A program made the position numbers and the translations under genes. DNA of 64,000 nt from an uncultured Gemmiger sp. (GTDB taxonomy: Bacteria; Bacillota; Clostridia; Oscillospirales; Ruminococcaceae): the NCBI GenBank assembly GCA_944386225.1, contig CALXAH010000003.1:1-64000 (forward strand), in the 5' to 3' direction. The notes under the pieces are model-generated. The model was given only the letters and a program-made list of their open reading frames with translations, was not told where the DNA came from and did not search any database. How positions within the stretch are numbered: the first letter of the stretch is position 1; every line of letters begins with the position of its first letter. Shown one piece after another: positions 32,820-42,561 of this stretch.

Positions 32820-35432
32820 TCAGTATTTGCGGATCAGGGGCAGCGCCAGGGTCAGTGCGGCCCAGGCGGCGTGATACAGCACCATGGCGGGCAGGGCCAG
32901 CCCTACCAGACCGCCGGTAAAGGCCAGCAGCACCGCCATCAGGCAGCCGATCCCCACCGACACCGCCTGCACCAGATTGGCGCTGCGCTCGGCGGCCACA
33001 GCGCCGGCGGCGGCGTCCATGCCGCCCACAAAGGAGGCAAAGGAGCCGATGTGCAGCATGCAGCCGTCGGAGGCGGGCTGGTAGGCGGTGGCCGGGGCCA
33101 GCGCCGCCAGGTCGGAGGCCTCCAGCACCTTGATGCAGCCCTCGGGCAGGTTGTACACCTGGCTGACCAGGGTGCTGTTCAGGGTGAAATCGTCGCTCTT
33201 GACCAGCACCGAGATACCCCGGCCGTGCAGCCGGTGCAGCACCCGGCGGGTGGAAGGATTCGCCTTGTAGCTGACCAGGAACATGCCGAACAGCCGCCCG
33301 GACACCGCCAGGTAGACCAGCTCCCGGCCGCCGCGGGTGTAGCGGCTTTCGTAATCCCGGGAGGGGGTGTCCACCCCATGCTTGCGCATCAGTTCCCGGT
33401 TGCCCACCAGCACCCGGTTGTTCTGCACCCAGCCGGTGAAGCCCAGGCCGGGTTCGTTGGTCAGGTTCTCCACCGGGAACAGCATCTCGGTCTTGTTCTG
33501 AATGATGGCCAGGAACACATCCCGCAGGGTGTCGCAGCCCTTGACCAGCACCGAGGCGGCATACAGGATGGCCAGGTCGATGCGCTCTTTTTCAAAGGTC
33601 TTGATGCCGTGCAGCCGCACGCATCCGGCGGGGAACAGATCCCGCGCCCCCACCAGGATCATGTTGGCGCTGCCCAGTTCTTCCTGGGCGCTCCAGCCGG
33701 GCACCACCGCCCCCACGCGGGATGCACTTTTCTGCAGCATCAGGCTGGGCACCGCGCTGACCAGGGTGGCGCAGACCGGGGCCGCCAGGCAGAGGGTACC
33801 CGCCAGGGAGGACACCGCCGCCAGGGCGGATTTGCCGATCACCGCGCCGCCGATCAGGGCCACAACGCCCGCCGCCAGCTGGCCCCAGGCCAGTTTTCGG
33901 GCCAGCGCGTCGCCGGGCCGGGCGGAAAAGCTCTGCCGCATGAAGCCCCGCATCAGTTCGGTGGGGCGGCTGATCAGAAGCGCCGGGTCCGGCTCGCCGG
34001 TACCGGCGGCCAGCCGGGCGGTCAGTTCCCGGTTGTGCACCAGGTAGGCGGCCTCCCGGTCCAGCCCGGAGGTAACCGCCTGGAAGTTGCGGCTGATCAC
34101 GCCGTTCATCATCCGGCGGCCCGCCGCGTTAAAGGCCAGCAGCAGCACCGCGGGCCCCGTGAACAGGGTCACGCCGGAGGGGTCCCAGGCCTTGCCGGCG
34201 ATCAGGCAGGCGGCCAGCTGTACCAGCGCGCCCAGCCCCGCAAAGGTGGCCAGGGTATCCGGGTTCGGGTTTTTGACCAATCCGGTCAGACCGCTGGCCA
34301 GGGTTGGGAAATTCACCAGAAGTGCCGCCAGCAGCAAAATCAGGTTCACCGCCAGGAATGCCCCCGGCGCCAGAGCCGGGTCGATGGGCGCCGGGGCCGG
34401 AACCCCGGTCAGGCTGGCCGACATCCCCAGATACAGCAGCGCCGCCCCCAGCACGCCGGTGAGGGCCACCCGCAGCGACAGGTTCGCCCCGGCGCTTTCC
34501 AGCTTGGTCTGAACGGCGGGGCCATCCTCCAGGGTTTCATACTCGGTGTTCTGCACCGGCTCTTCGTCCACGTCCTCCGGTTCCCGGCTGCCGAACAGCC
34601 GGGGCCGTCCGCCGGCATGGTCATCCGGCTCCCGGTCATCCCGGTCCAGTTCGATGGGGCGGGTGGCATCCTCTTCTTCAGAGTATGCCTCCACCCGCTG
34701 GGGCGCTACCTTCAGTTTGATCTCGCCCACCGCGCCCCGCAGGTTGATCTCGCCGGTGGCCTCCATGGCCTCCTCCCGGGACGGCAGCATAACGGTGTCG
34801 CCGCTGGAGTCGTGTTTGGCGGCGCAGCCCTTGCGCAGCCGCTGCCACAGGCTTACCCGTTCGGTTTCCTCCTGTTCGTCGGGCACCACCGCCACGCTCT
34901 CGGTGAAAAAGCGGGTAAACTCATCGTCCAGGGTCAGGCTGTCCTCCAGAGAGGGTTTGCCCGCCGGTTTTGCCGCTTCCCGGGTGGGGGTGGTATCCTC
35001 TGCCGGGCGGGCGGGCTTTTCCGCCGCACGGGGCTGGGCCGCGCCGAACATATCCCCCAGCCGGATCTCGCCGGTGGCTTCCTGCGCCGGGTCCTGACGG
35101 GCCGGTGCAGGCTTCTCTGCCGGACGCGGCTGTGCCTTGGGCGCACTGACCGGCTTGGCCTGCACCGGTTTCGGCTGCGGGGCTGTCTTGGGCTGGGCCG
35201 CCGGTTTTGCCGCCGGCTGACGGGCCGGAGCGGGCTTCTCCGCCGCACGGGGCTGGGCTGCGGGCTTCGGCTGGGCCGCCGGCCGGGCGGGCGGCACCGG
35301 GTCGCTCTGAAGGCCCAGACCGGCCAGGATATCGTCCACTGCGGCGTCGCTGGCCCCGGTGCCGGATACGCTGTCTACCCCCAGCCCTTCCAGGATCTGT
35401 TCTACCGGATCATTGGATCGTTCATGGGCCAT
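32820..35432 (-). CDS. P-type-ATPase-like membrane protein lacking the phosphorylation site
   Basis: 870 residues. Residues 1-260 are a Pro/Ala/Lys/Gln-rich linker with three TGEIxL-type repeats (ATGEIRLGD, ATGEINLRG, VGEIKLKV). From about 300 there are membrane helices and a P1B-ATPase-like body: KSASRVGAVVPGWSAQEELG, then MILVGARDLFPAG exactly where DKTGTLT should be, GFTGWVQNNRVLVGNRELMR as in nucleotide domains, and VLVKSDDFTLNSTLV in place of TGDN. The hinge GDGxND is also absent. Two membrane segments end the protein. It therefore has the shape of a pump but not its chemistry. AGAGGAGGAACC precedes the ATG; downstream of rlmB in the same direction. Confidence 0.65.
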   Translation of the reverse strand: MAHERSNDPVEQILEGLGVDSVSGTGASDAAVDDILAGLGLQSDPVPPARPAAQPKPAAQPRAAEKPAPARQPAAKPAAQPKTAPQPKPVQAKPVSAPKAQPRPAEKPAPARQDPAQEATGEIRLGDMFGAAQPRAAEKPARPAEDTTPTREAAKPAGKPSLEDSLTLDDEFTRFFTESVAVVPDEQEETERVSLWQRLRKGCAAKHDSSGDTVMLPSREEAMEATGEINLRGAVGEIKLKVAPQRVEAYSEEEDATRPIELDRDDREPDDHAGGRPRLFGSREPEDVDEEPVQNTEYETLEDGPAVQTKLESAGANLSLRVALTGVLGAALLYLGMSASLTGVPAPAPIDPALAPGAFLAVNLILLLAALLVNFPTLASGLTGLVKNPNPDTLATFAGLGALVQLAACLIAGKAWDPSGVTLFTGPAVLLLAFNAAGRRMMNGVISRNFQAVTSGLDREAAYLVHNRELTARLAAGTGEPDPALLISRPTELMRGFMRQSFSARPGDALARKLAWGQLAAGVVALIGGAVIGKSALAAVSSLAGTLCLAAPVCATLVSAVPSLMLQKSASRVGAVVPGWSAQEELGSANMILVGARDLFPAGCVRLHGIKTFEKERIDLAILYAASVLVKGCDTLRDVFLAIIQNKTEMLFPVENLTNEPGLGFTGWVQNNRVLVGNRELMRKHGVDTPSRDYESRYTRGGRELVYLAVSGRLFGMFLVSYKANPSTRRVLHRLHGRGISVLVKSDDFTLNSTLVSQVYNLPEGCIKVLEASDLAALAPATAYQPASDGCMLHIGSFASFVGGMDAAAGAVAAERSANLVQAVSVGIGCLMAVLLAFTGGLVGLALPAMVLYHAAWAALTLALPLIRKY

Positions 35433-35461
35433 GATCGGTTCCTCCTCTCTGCACGCCGGTA

Positions 35462-36244
35462 TCAGTTTTGACGCTGGCGCATGATCTCATACAGAATGAT
35501 GCCGGCCGCTACCGACACATTGAAGCTGTCCACCCCGGTGCCGCGGGCTGCCATATCCAGCCGTACCGCCCCGTCACACAGGCGGCGCACCAGCGGACTG
35601 ACCCCCGCGCCCTCGGCCCCCATCACCAGCGCCAGCGGGCCGGTCAGGTTGGTCTTGTGGGGGGGCTGGCCGTCCAGGTCGGCACAGTAGACAAAAACAT
35701 TCTGTTCTTTCAGGCGGCGGATCGTCTCCCCGATGTTGGCCACCCGGGCCACCGGCAGGCGGGTAGCCGCCCCGGCGCTGCTCTTGATCACGGTGGGGGT
35801 CAGCTGGGCGCCGCCCCGCTTGGGGATCACCACCCCGTGGGCCCCGCACAGCAGCGCCGTGCGGATCACCGCCCCCAGGTTGTGGGGGTCTTCGATCCCG
35901 TCCGCCAGTACCAGCAGCGGATCCTCCCCTTTTTCGGCCGCCGAGGCCAGCACCTCGTCCAGGGTGGCGTACCGGATCATGCTGGCAAAGGCCGCCACCC
36001 CCTGGTGGCTTTCGGTGCCGCACAGGCTGCGCAGCTTGGCGGGATGCACCCGCTTGACCACCGCGCCCGCCTGCTTGGCCATCGCCGTATAGTAGGAAGC
36101 CACCTGGGGGGCCAGCCCGTCGGCCAGCAGGACGGTGTCCACCCCCGCGCCGCTTTTCAGCAGCTCGGTGACCGGATTTTTGCCGTAAACCAGGCCCGCA
36201 TCCTTTTCCGCCGCGCCGCCGGTATGCTTTTGCTGTTCGCTCAT
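35462..36244 (-). CDS. rlmB: 23S rRNA (guanosine 2'-O) methyltransferase, RlmB/SpoU family
   Basis: 260 residues. N-terminal substrate-binding domain (LVYGKNPVTELLKSG, GTESHQGVAAFAS) and a C-terminal SPOUT knot with motifs LADGIEDPHNLGAVIRTALL, LVMGAEGAGVSPLVRRLCDG and VDSFNVSVAAGIILYEI. Methylates ribose in rRNA or tRNA. GGGAGG before the ATG; followed 29 bases later by the ATPase-like gene. Confidence 0.92.
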   Translation of the reverse strand: MSEQQKHTGGAAEKDAGLVYGKNPVTELLKSGAGVDTVLLADGLAPQVASYYTAMAKQAGAVVKRVHPAKLRSLCGTESHQGVAAFASMIRYATLDEVLASAAEKGEDPLLVLADGIEDPHNLGAVIRTALLCGAHGVVIPKRGGAQLTPTVIKSSAGAATRLPVARVANIGETIRRLKEQNVFVYCADLDGQPPHKTNLTGPLALVMGAEGAGVSPLVRRLCDGAVRLDMAARGTGVDSFNVSVAAGIILYEIMRQRQN

Positions 36245-36556
36245 CGTATCCTCCCGTGTCCCCTGTCGAATACGCGCCCATATACGCGCGGGGACGATTC
36301 TCTTTCAGTATACCATTCCTACGGCGCTTTTTCTACCTTTTTTGCCAGGGTTGCAGGCCGGGATACATTTTCCCGTTTTGTAAAGCCGGTTATACAACAG
36401 GTAATCGGGCACATCTGTTTTCCACATGTTGAAAACCCGGTGGAAAATGTGTAAAAGTGGCCATTTCATCGGTTTAAGTTTTTCGTTCTCCACCGTTTCA
36501 ACCGAGTTTTCAACAATTTCCCGGACAAGGTTTCAACATAACTGTGCGTTGAAAAC
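36245..36556. promoter_or_regulatory. Divergent intergenic region with repeated GTTGAAAAC and DnaA-box-like sites
   Basis: GTTGAAAAC occurs at 36428 and 36548, its complement GTTTTCAAC at 36506, and one-base-shorter GTTTCAAC at 36495 and 36530. Three 9-mers one or two bases from the DnaA box sit among them: TTTTCCACA at 36418 (plus), TTTTCCACC at 36447-36439 and TTTTACACA at 36456-36448 (minus). Lies between rlmB and fba; no gene is seen in it. Confidence 0.5.
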
Positions 36557-36609
36557 GCGTTGCCCGGCTCTGTCGCGCAGATCAAGGCATAAAGCCGCGA
36601 AAATGCCGA

Positions 36610-36638
36610 TTGATTTTGCGCCGGATTTGGGCTATACT
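36610..36638 (+). promoter_or_regulatory. fba promoter
   Basis: TTGATT (36610-36615), 17-base spacer, TATACT (36633-36638); about 60 bases of leader before the fba RBS. Confidence 0.85.
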
Positions 36639-36705
36639 GGTAGACAGAGAAGGACGGGCCCGCGCAAAGCGGGTATACCGATCAATGATCAGGAGGAGTG
36701 CAACG

Positions 36706-37569
36706 ATGCTGGTTAGCGCAACCGAAATGCTCAAGAAGGCCCGTGACGGTCATTATGCCGTGGGTCAGTTCAACATCAACAACCTGGAGTGGACCAAGTC
36801 CATTCTGCTGGCCGCACAGGAGGCAAACAGCCCGGTGATTCTGGGCGTGTCCGAGGGCGCCGGCAAGTATATGACCGGCTACAAGACCGTGGCCGCCATG
36901 GTCAGCGCCATGGTGGAGAGCCTGGGCATCACCGTACCGGTGGCCCTGCACCTGGATCACGGCAGCTACGAAGGCGCCAAGGCCTGCATTGAAGCTGGTT
37001 TCAGCAGCATCATGTTCGACGGCAGCCACTACCCCATCGAGGAGAACATCGCCAAGACCACCGAGCTGGTGGAGCTGGCCCATTCCAAGGGCATCTCTAT
37101 TGAAGCCGAGGTGGGCAGCATCGGCGGTGAGGAAGACGGCGTTGTGGGCGCCGGCGAAGTGGCCGATCCCGCCGAGTGCAAGAAGATCTCCGATCTGGGC
37201 ATCGACTTCCTGGCTGCCGGTATCGGCAACATCCACGGCAAGTATCCCGCCAACTGGAAGGGCCTGGACTTTGAGGCTCTGGACGCCATCCACAAGGCCA
37301 CCGACGGTATCCCCCTGGTGCTGCACGGCGGCACCGGCATCCCCGAGGATATGATCAAGAAGGCCATCAGCCTGGGTGTGAGCAAGATCAACGTGAACAC
37401 CGAGTGCCAGCTGAGCTTTGCCGCCGCCACCCGCGCCTACATCGAGGCCGGCAAGGATCTGCAGGGCAAGGGCTTTGACCCCCGCAAGCTGCTGGCTCCC
37501 GGCGCCGAGGCCATCAAGGCCACCGTGCTGGAGAAGATGGAGCTGTTCGGCAGCGTAGGCAAGGCCTGA
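36706..37569 (+). CDS. fba: Class II fructose-1,6-bisphosphate aldolase
   Basis: 287 residues from MLVSATEMLKKARDGHYAVG (AGGAGGAG upstream). Zinc ligands and active-site blocks: FNINNLEW, ALHLDHGSYEGAKACIEAGF, FDGSHYPIEEN, EVGSIGGEEDGV, GIGNIHGKYPANW and LHGGTGIPEDMIKKAI. Cleaves fructose-1,6-bisphosphate in glycolysis. Monocistronic with its own terminator. Confidence 0.97.
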   Translation: MLVSATEMLKKARDGHYAVGQFNINNLEWTKSILLAAQEANSPVILGVSEGAGKYMTGYKTVAAMVSAMVESLGITVPVALHLDHGSYEGAKACIEAGFSSIMFDGSHYPIEENIAKTTELVELAHSKGISIEAEVGSIGGEEDGVVGAGEVADPAECKKISDLGIDFLAAGIGNIHGKYPANWKGLDFEALDAIHKATDGIPLVLHGGTGIPEDMIKKAISLGVSKINVNTECQLSFAAATRAYIEAGKDLQGKGFDPRKLLAPGAEAIKATVLEKMELFGSVGKA

Positions 37570-37592
37570 GCCGCTCGTCCGTAAACGAAACC

Positions 37593-37630
37593 AACCCCGC
37601 CGTACCGGGATCGGTACGGCGGGGTTTTCT
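37593..37630 (+). terminator. fba terminator
   Basis: AACCCCGCCGTACC pairs with GGTACGGCGGGGTT, followed by TTCTG. Confidence 0.9.
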
Positions 37631-37642
37631 GTTGTTTATACC

Positions 37643-38133
37643 GCTTTCTCCAGCTGCATGACCACCACCGTTATATCATCGGGCGGCAACAGCTGCGAGA
37701 TAAGGCGGCCTTTCTTAAAGGCTGCCGCATCCGCAGATGTCCGCTTACGCAGCGGACGGATGGGCAGACGTGCAGGGGCCCCGGCAGCGCCGGGGGTGCC
37801 CACAGGGCATTTATCCTGCATGCCTGACCATCCGGGAGCGGCCCAGAACGCACAGCCCGTTTCACACTGCTTTCTCCAGCTGCATGACCACGACCGTTAT
37901 GTCATCAGGCGGCAACAGCTGCGAGATAAGGCGGCCTTTCTTAAAGGCTGCCGCATCCGCAGATGTCCGCTTACGCAGCGGACGGATGGGCAGACGTGCA
38001 GGGGCCCCGGCAGCGCCGGGGGTGCCCACAGGGCATTTATCCTGCATGCCTGACCATCCGGGAGCGGCCCAGAACGCACAGCCCGTTTCACACTGCTTTC
38101 TCCAGCTGCATGACCACGACCGTTATGTCATCG
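37643..38133. repeat. 226-bp tandem duplication carrying the spoIIE 3' end
   Basis: Two full units (37643-37868 and 37869-38094) are followed by the first ~39 bases of a third, which is the genuine 3' end of spoIIE. The units differ at only about three positions, all in the spoIIE-derived part. Each, read on the minus strand, ends in a frame whose last 15 residues (PDDITVVVMQLEKAV) are identical to the SpoIIE C-terminus, preceded by unrelated sequence with hairpins GGCAGCC...GGCCGCC and CCCCGGCGCTGCCGGGG. No promoter or RBS for a separate peptide was found. The rest of 37570-38087 is the fba terminator. Confidence 0.85.
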
Positions 38134-40346
38134 GGCGGTACACCGGGTCGCTGGCGGGCGGCGGCCATCTCGGCCAGGATGTCCGCTGTCTCCTGGGGGG
38201 TGTTGCCCACCGCGGCACACAGTTCCAGCTGCTGGGTCACCCAGGCAGGGCCGTCGGCCAGGGCCCCGTCGCTGAGCAGCACCGCCAGATCCCCCTCGGT
38301 CAGGGTCACCGGCTGGCGGCGGCTGACCACCTTGTCCAGAATGCCCACCGGCAGGCTGGGGCCGTCCAGCACCCCGGCCTTGCCCTGCCGCACCACAAAG
38401 CCCGGCGCGGCCCCCGCCTTGAAGATCGTGCCCTTGCCGGTGTACAGATCCACCGTGAGCAGATCCAGCGTGGCGCCGCTCTCCTCCTCGCTTTTGAGGG
38501 AAAGGGCTACGTTCACCAGCCGGGCGGCAGCTTCGCCCCCAAAGCCCGCCCGCACCAGCTGACCGGTGAGCCGGGCGGCCAGATTGCCGTCCACCGCCGC
38601 CGGACGGCCGGTGCCCATTCCGTCACAGAGCAGCATATGCGCACAGCCGAAGGCATCGCAGAACTGATCCGCCGCGTCTCCGCTGACCCCGTCCCTGGCG
38701 GCCCGGCCCGCCAGTGCGAACCGGGGCGCGTAGACCGGCTGTTCCCGCAGCGTCAGGGTGGTGAGGGTACGCCGGTGCACGATCTCCGGCGCGCTGAGTG
38801 CCCGGCGGCAGATGTGGCCGGTCTCGGCGGTGATCTCCCGCTGCTCGGCGGCGGTAAAGGCGGTGCGGGAGACGGTGACCGTTACCTGCATCCGGCCCGC
38901 CAGATCCAGCTGCACCGCGCATTCCAGCGGCTCCAGACCCCAGGAGGCAAACCAGCCTGCCACCCGCTGGCTTTTTCCCTCGTCGGTGGAAAGCCCCTGG
39001 TTCAGCTCGTCCGCGATCCGGGCCAGCGCGTCGGCCATGGCGCCGTACTGCTCGGTGAGGGCCGCCCGCATCGCCCCCGCCTGCACCCGGGCCTCCCGGC
39101 GGCTGCGGTAGAGGGCATAGGCCCGGCTGGTGGCGCCGCACAGCTCCACCGGATGCACGCACCGGCAGAACTGCCCGGGCAGCTGTTCCACCGTCGCCCG
39201 GCCCTGCCGCTCCAGCACCGGTTTCAGCTGGTAGAACCCGTCCATGGTGGTACTGTATCCCGCCACCCAGCACACCTCCCGGTTGGCGCAGCTGCGGCAG
39301 AGTTCCTCCGCCACGTGATCCACCACCCAGTTGTAGCTCTCCCCTTTTTTGGGCAGCTTCTCGCAGACCTGGTTCACGATGTCGGCCACCTCTTCCAGCG
39401 TATCCGCCACCCGCACCAGCCGGGCCCCGGCCCCGGCCAGCACCGGACGATTGCCCTCCACCGCCGCCGGGGCCGCCGTACCGGGAAAGGCCTCCCGCAA
39501 TCGCCGGGGCAGCAGAAAGAACCCCACGCAGGCAATGCCCGCACAGGCGGTAAGCTGGGCCGCCTGCCCCAGGGTGGGGGCCGCCAGCACCCCGGTAAGG
39601 GCCCCGGCAAAGAACAGCGCCGCGCAGCCCGCGGTTTCCCCCGGGGCGAACACCGCTGCGGCCAGGCACCCCGCCGCCGGGCCCATCAGTCCGAAGGCCA
39701 GCGGGCTGCCCGCCGCGCCCAGGGCCGCGCCGCCCACCACGCAGAGCACCGCCGTATCCCGTACCCGGCCCCGGCTGGCCGGGATCAGGCCCAGCAGACA
39801 GAACGCCAGCACCGCCGGCTGGAACAGCCCGGAGGAAAACTGATCCAGCCCGATCAGCCCCGCCGCCGCCCAGGGCAGCAGACTGGACGGGTCGGAGGCC
39901 GCGCCCCGACGCATGGCCCAGCCGAACGCTGTGGCCAGCACGCAGTCCCCCACGGCGGCGGCCCAGTCGGCCGCACCGCCTGCCCCGCCCGCCGCCAGCA
40001 GGGTCTGGATCAGCAGCAGGGTGCCGCAGCCCGCCGCCGCGGCGGGCCAGAAGGCTGAGGGGCGGCGCACCATCAGCCGCCCGGCCACGGCCGCCGCCAG
40101 CGCGCCCAGATAGCGGGCCGCGTCGGCGGCGGGCAGCAGGAACACGCAGCCCAGCGCCGCCCCCGCGCCCGCCAGCAGGGCCGTGCTGCCCCGGGCCCCC
40201 AGTACCAGCGCCAGGCCCAGCGGATGCACCGCCCCGAACACGCTGGCCCCCGCCAGCACAAAACCGCCCGGCGCCGCCGCCAGCCGCCAGAGCACCGGCA
40301 CGGCCCGCCGCAGCTGGATCCGCACCATTCCGCCGATCGTTTGCAT
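38088..40346 (-). CDS. spoIIE: Stage II sporulation protein E (PP2C phosphatase)
   Basis: 752 residues from MQTIGGMVRIQLRRAVPVLW (GGGGAGGAG upstream). About ten membrane helices in residues 15-300, a middle region with several Cys pairs (ELCRSCANREVCWVAG, RCVHPVELCGA), then the SpoIIE PP2C domain: LLCDGMGTGRPAAVDGN, FKAGAAPGFVVR, LAVLLSDGALADG and PPDDITVVVMQL with metal-binding Asp residues intact. In sporulation it dephosphorylates SpoIIAA to activate sigma-F in the forespore. A TATACT (40412-40407) upstream lacks a -35. Its 3' end is tandemly duplicated downstream. Confidence 0.93.
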   Translation of the reverse strand: MQTIGGMVRIQLRRAVPVLWRLAAAPGGFVLAGASVFGAVHPLGLALVLGARGSTALLAGAGAALGCVFLLPAADAARYLGALAAAVAGRLMVRRPSAFWPAAAAGCGTLLLIQTLLAAGGAGGAADWAAAVGDCVLATAFGWAMRRGAASDPSSLLPWAAAGLIGLDQFSSGLFQPAVLAFCLLGLIPASRGRVRDTAVLCVVGGAALGAAGSPLAFGLMGPAAGCLAAAVFAPGETAGCAALFFAGALTGVLAAPTLGQAAQLTACAGIACVGFFLLPRRLREAFPGTAAPAAVEGNRPVLAGAGARLVRVADTLEEVADIVNQVCEKLPKKGESYNWVVDHVAEELCRSCANREVCWVAGYSTTMDGFYQLKPVLERQGRATVEQLPGQFCRCVHPVELCGATSRAYALYRSRREARVQAGAMRAALTEQYGAMADALARIADELNQGLSTDEGKSQRVAGWFASWGLEPLECAVQLDLAGRMQVTVTVSRTAFTAAEQREITAETGHICRRALSAPEIVHRRTLTTLTLREQPVYAPRFALAGRAARDGVSGDAADQFCDAFGCAHMLLCDGMGTGRPAAVDGNLAARLTGQLVRAGFGGEAAARLVNVALSLKSEEESGATLDLLTVDLYTGKGTIFKAGAAPGFVVRQGKAGVLDGPSLPVGILDKVVSRRQPVTLTEGDLAVLLSDGALADGPAWVTQQLELCAAVGNTPQETADILAEMAAARQRPGVPPDDITVVVMQLEKAV

Positions 40347-40570
40347 ATCTGTAATCTCCTCCCCGCTGTACGCTTCGGGCGGCATGATCCGCCGCCTTGC
40401 CGCATAAGTATACTAGGGGGCGTGCGGCGGTTTTTGCCGCAGAGCGCAGAACCGCCCGAAACTGCGGCAAACCGGCAGCTTTGGCCCAAAAACGCGGGGC
40501 GGGTTTTCACAAAAAAGCGGGGGCGGCCGGGATGGATTTTGGCGCGCCGCGAAAAGTTTTTCCTGATTTC

Positions 40571-40599
40571 TTGACAAAGGCCGGACGGTGCCGTAGTAT
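40571..40599 (+). promoter_or_regulatory. typA promoter
   Basis: TTGACA (40571-40576), 17-base spacer, TAGTAT (40594-40599). The rest of 40347-40658 holds the spoIIE leader and nothing else recognisable. Confidence 0.85.
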
Positions 40600-40658
40600 T
40601 AGAACGTTACGATGGTAAGCTATGTATAAATTAAAGTATAGAGGAAGGATATACAGGA

Positions 40659-42488
40659 ATGGAACGCAAAGACCTGCGCAATATTGCGATCATCGCCCAC
40701 GTTGACCACGGCAAGACCACCCTGGTGGACCAGATGCTCAAGCAGAGCGGCGCTTTCCGTGAGAATCAGCAGGTGGCCGAGCGCGTGATGGACTCCGGCG
40801 ACATCGAGCGGGAGCGCGGCATCACCATTCTGGCCAAGAACTGCTCCACCGTGTACAACGGCGTGAAGATCAACATCGTGGACACCCCGGGCCACGCCGA
40901 TTTCGGCGGCGAGGTGGAGCGCGTGCTGAAGATGGTAAACGGCGTACTGCTGCTGGTGGACGCGGCGGAAGGCTGCATGCCCCAGACCCGTTTTGTGCTG
41001 CAGAAAGCCCTGCAGCAGAACCTGAGCCTGGTGATCGCCGTGAACAAGATCGACCGGCCGGACGCCCGCATCAAGGAAGTTATCGACGAGGTGCTGCTGC
41101 TTCTGATGGATCTGGGCGCCACCGACGAACAGCTGGACAGCCCGATGGTGTTCTGCTCCGGCCGTGCCGGCACCGCCAGCTACAGCCCGGACGCCCCCGG
41201 CACCGACCTGAAACCCCTGTTCGACACCATTCTGGAGTACGTCAAGTGCCCGGAAGGCGATCCGGACGCGCCCTTCTCCATGCTGTGCTCCAGCGTGGAC
41301 TACAACGATTTTGTGGGCCGTATCGGCATCGGCCGCATCCAGAACGGCCGGCTCAAGGTGGGCCAGGACGTGCAGGTGTGCGACTGGCATGACCAGGATG
41401 TGAGCTTCAAGGGCCGCATCACCAAGCTGTACGACTTCAAGGCCAACGGCCGTGAGCCCATTGATATCGCCGAGGCCGGCGACATCGTGGCGTTCAGCGG
41501 TATCACCGATGTGACCATCGGCAATACCCTGTGCGATCCCTCCAGCGTGGAGCCGCTGCCCTTTGTGAAGATCAACGATCCCACCGTGGAGATGACCTTT
41601 GCGGTCAACGACAGCCCCTTTGCGGGCCGGGAAGGCAAGTACGTGACCAGCCGCCAGATCCGCGACCGGCTGCACAAAGAGCTGCTGAAGGACGTGGCGC
41701 TGCGGGTGGAGGATTCCGCTACCAGCGATTCCTTCCGTGTGATGGGCCGCGGTGAGATGCACCTGTCCATCCTGATCGAGACCATGCGCCGCGAAGGCTA
41801 TGAGCTGCAGGTGAGCCCCCCGAAGGTTCTGACCCATGTGGAGGACGGCAAGACCATGGAGCCCATGGAGCGGGTTGTGATCGACACCCCCACCGAGTAC
41901 CAGGGCGCTGTGATGACCGCGCTGGGCGCCCGCAAGGGTATCCTGCAGCAGATGGAGCCGATCGGCAGCCGTGTGCGTCTGGAGTTCCGTATGCCCAGCC
42001 GCGGCCTGTTCGGTTACCGCAGCCAGTTCCTGACCGATACCCACGGCGAAGGTATCCTGAACACCATCTTTGACGGCTACGAGGAGTGGCAGGGCGACAT
42101 CACCTGCCGCAACACCGGCAGCCTGATCAGCCACGAAACCGGCGAGGCCGTGACCTACGGTCTGTTCAACGCCCAGGGCCGCGGTACCCTGATCGTGACC
42201 CCCGGCGAGAAGGTGTACGAGGGCATGGTCATCGGCTACACCCCCACCGGCGAGGACATCAGCGTGAACGTGTGCAAGACCAAGCACCTGACCAACACCC
42301 GCGCTTCCGGTTCGGACGACGCGCTGCGTCTGGTGCCGGTGAGCAAGTTCAGCCTGGAAGGCTGCCTGGAGTTCCTGGCGCCGGACGAGCTGCTGGAGGT
42401 CACCCCGGAGAGCCTGCGTATCCGCAAGCGGATCCTGAACCACGACCTGCGCATGAAGCAGCTGAAGGGCAAAAAGAACAACGGTTAA
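40659..42488 (+). CDS. typA: Translational GTPase TypA/BipA
   Basis: 609 residues. G1 [13 protein letters not shown], switch [13 protein letters not shown]3 [12 protein letters not shown]4 NKIDRPDAR, then EF-G-like domains and the TypA C-terminal domain ([38 protein letters not shown]). Ribosome-binding GTPase for stress and low-temperature 50S assembly. GAGGAAGG upstream. Confidence 0.97.
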   Translation: MERKDLRNIAIIAHVDHGKTTLVDQMLKQSGAFRENQQVAERVMDSGDIERERGITILAKNCSTVYNGVKINIVDTPGHADFGGEVERVLKMVNGVLLLVDAAEGCMPQTRFVLQKALQQNLSLVIAVNKIDRPDARIKEVIDEVLLLLMDLGATDEQLDSPMVFCSGRAGTASYSPDAPGTDLKPLFDTILEYVKCPEGDPDAPFSMLCSSVDYNDFVGRIGIGRIQNGRLKVGQDVQVCDWHDQDVSFKGRITKLYDFKANGREPIDIAEAGDIVAFSGITDVTIGNTLCDPSSVEPLPFVKINDPTVEMTFAVNDSPFAGREGKYVTSRQIRDRLHKELLKDVALRVEDSATSDSFRVMGRGEMHLSILIETMRREGYELQVSPPKVLTHVEDGKTMEPMERVVIDTPTEYQGAVMTALGARKGILQQMEPIGSRVRLEFRMPSRGLFGYRSQFLTDTHGEGILNTIFDGYEEWQGDITCRNTGSLISHETGEAVTYGLFNAQGRGTLIVTPGEKVYEGMVIGYTPTGEDISVNVCKTKHLTNTRASGSDDALRLVPVSKFSLEGCLEFLAPDELLEVTPESLRIRKRILNHDLRMKQLKGKKNNG

Positions 42489-42502
42489 TCCCTGCAAACC
42501 AC

Positions 42503-42537
42503 ACCGGGGCCGCCCGCGCGGGCGGCCCCGGTTTTTG
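42503..42537 (+). terminator. typA terminator
   Basis: ACCGGGGCCGCCCG pairs with CGGGCGGCCCCGGT, followed by TTTTG. Confidence 0.9.
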
Positions 42538-42561
42538 CATGGTAAAAAGGAGGCAGCCGCC

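Noticed and set aside
32634-35471. Plus-strand open frame of 945 codons opposite the ATPase-like gene
   Set aside because: Antisense shadow; the minus strand has an RBS, membrane helices and conserved blocks.
37643-38094. CRISPR array
   Set aside because: Only two long 226-bp units with no short-repeat/spacer structure and no cas genes; it is a tandem duplication.
37737-40058. Plus-strand open frame of 773 codons opposite spoIIE
   Set aside because: Typical mirror frame of a GC-rich gene; its product is rich in Arg, Gly, Pro and His without domains, while the other strand encodes a full SpoIIE.
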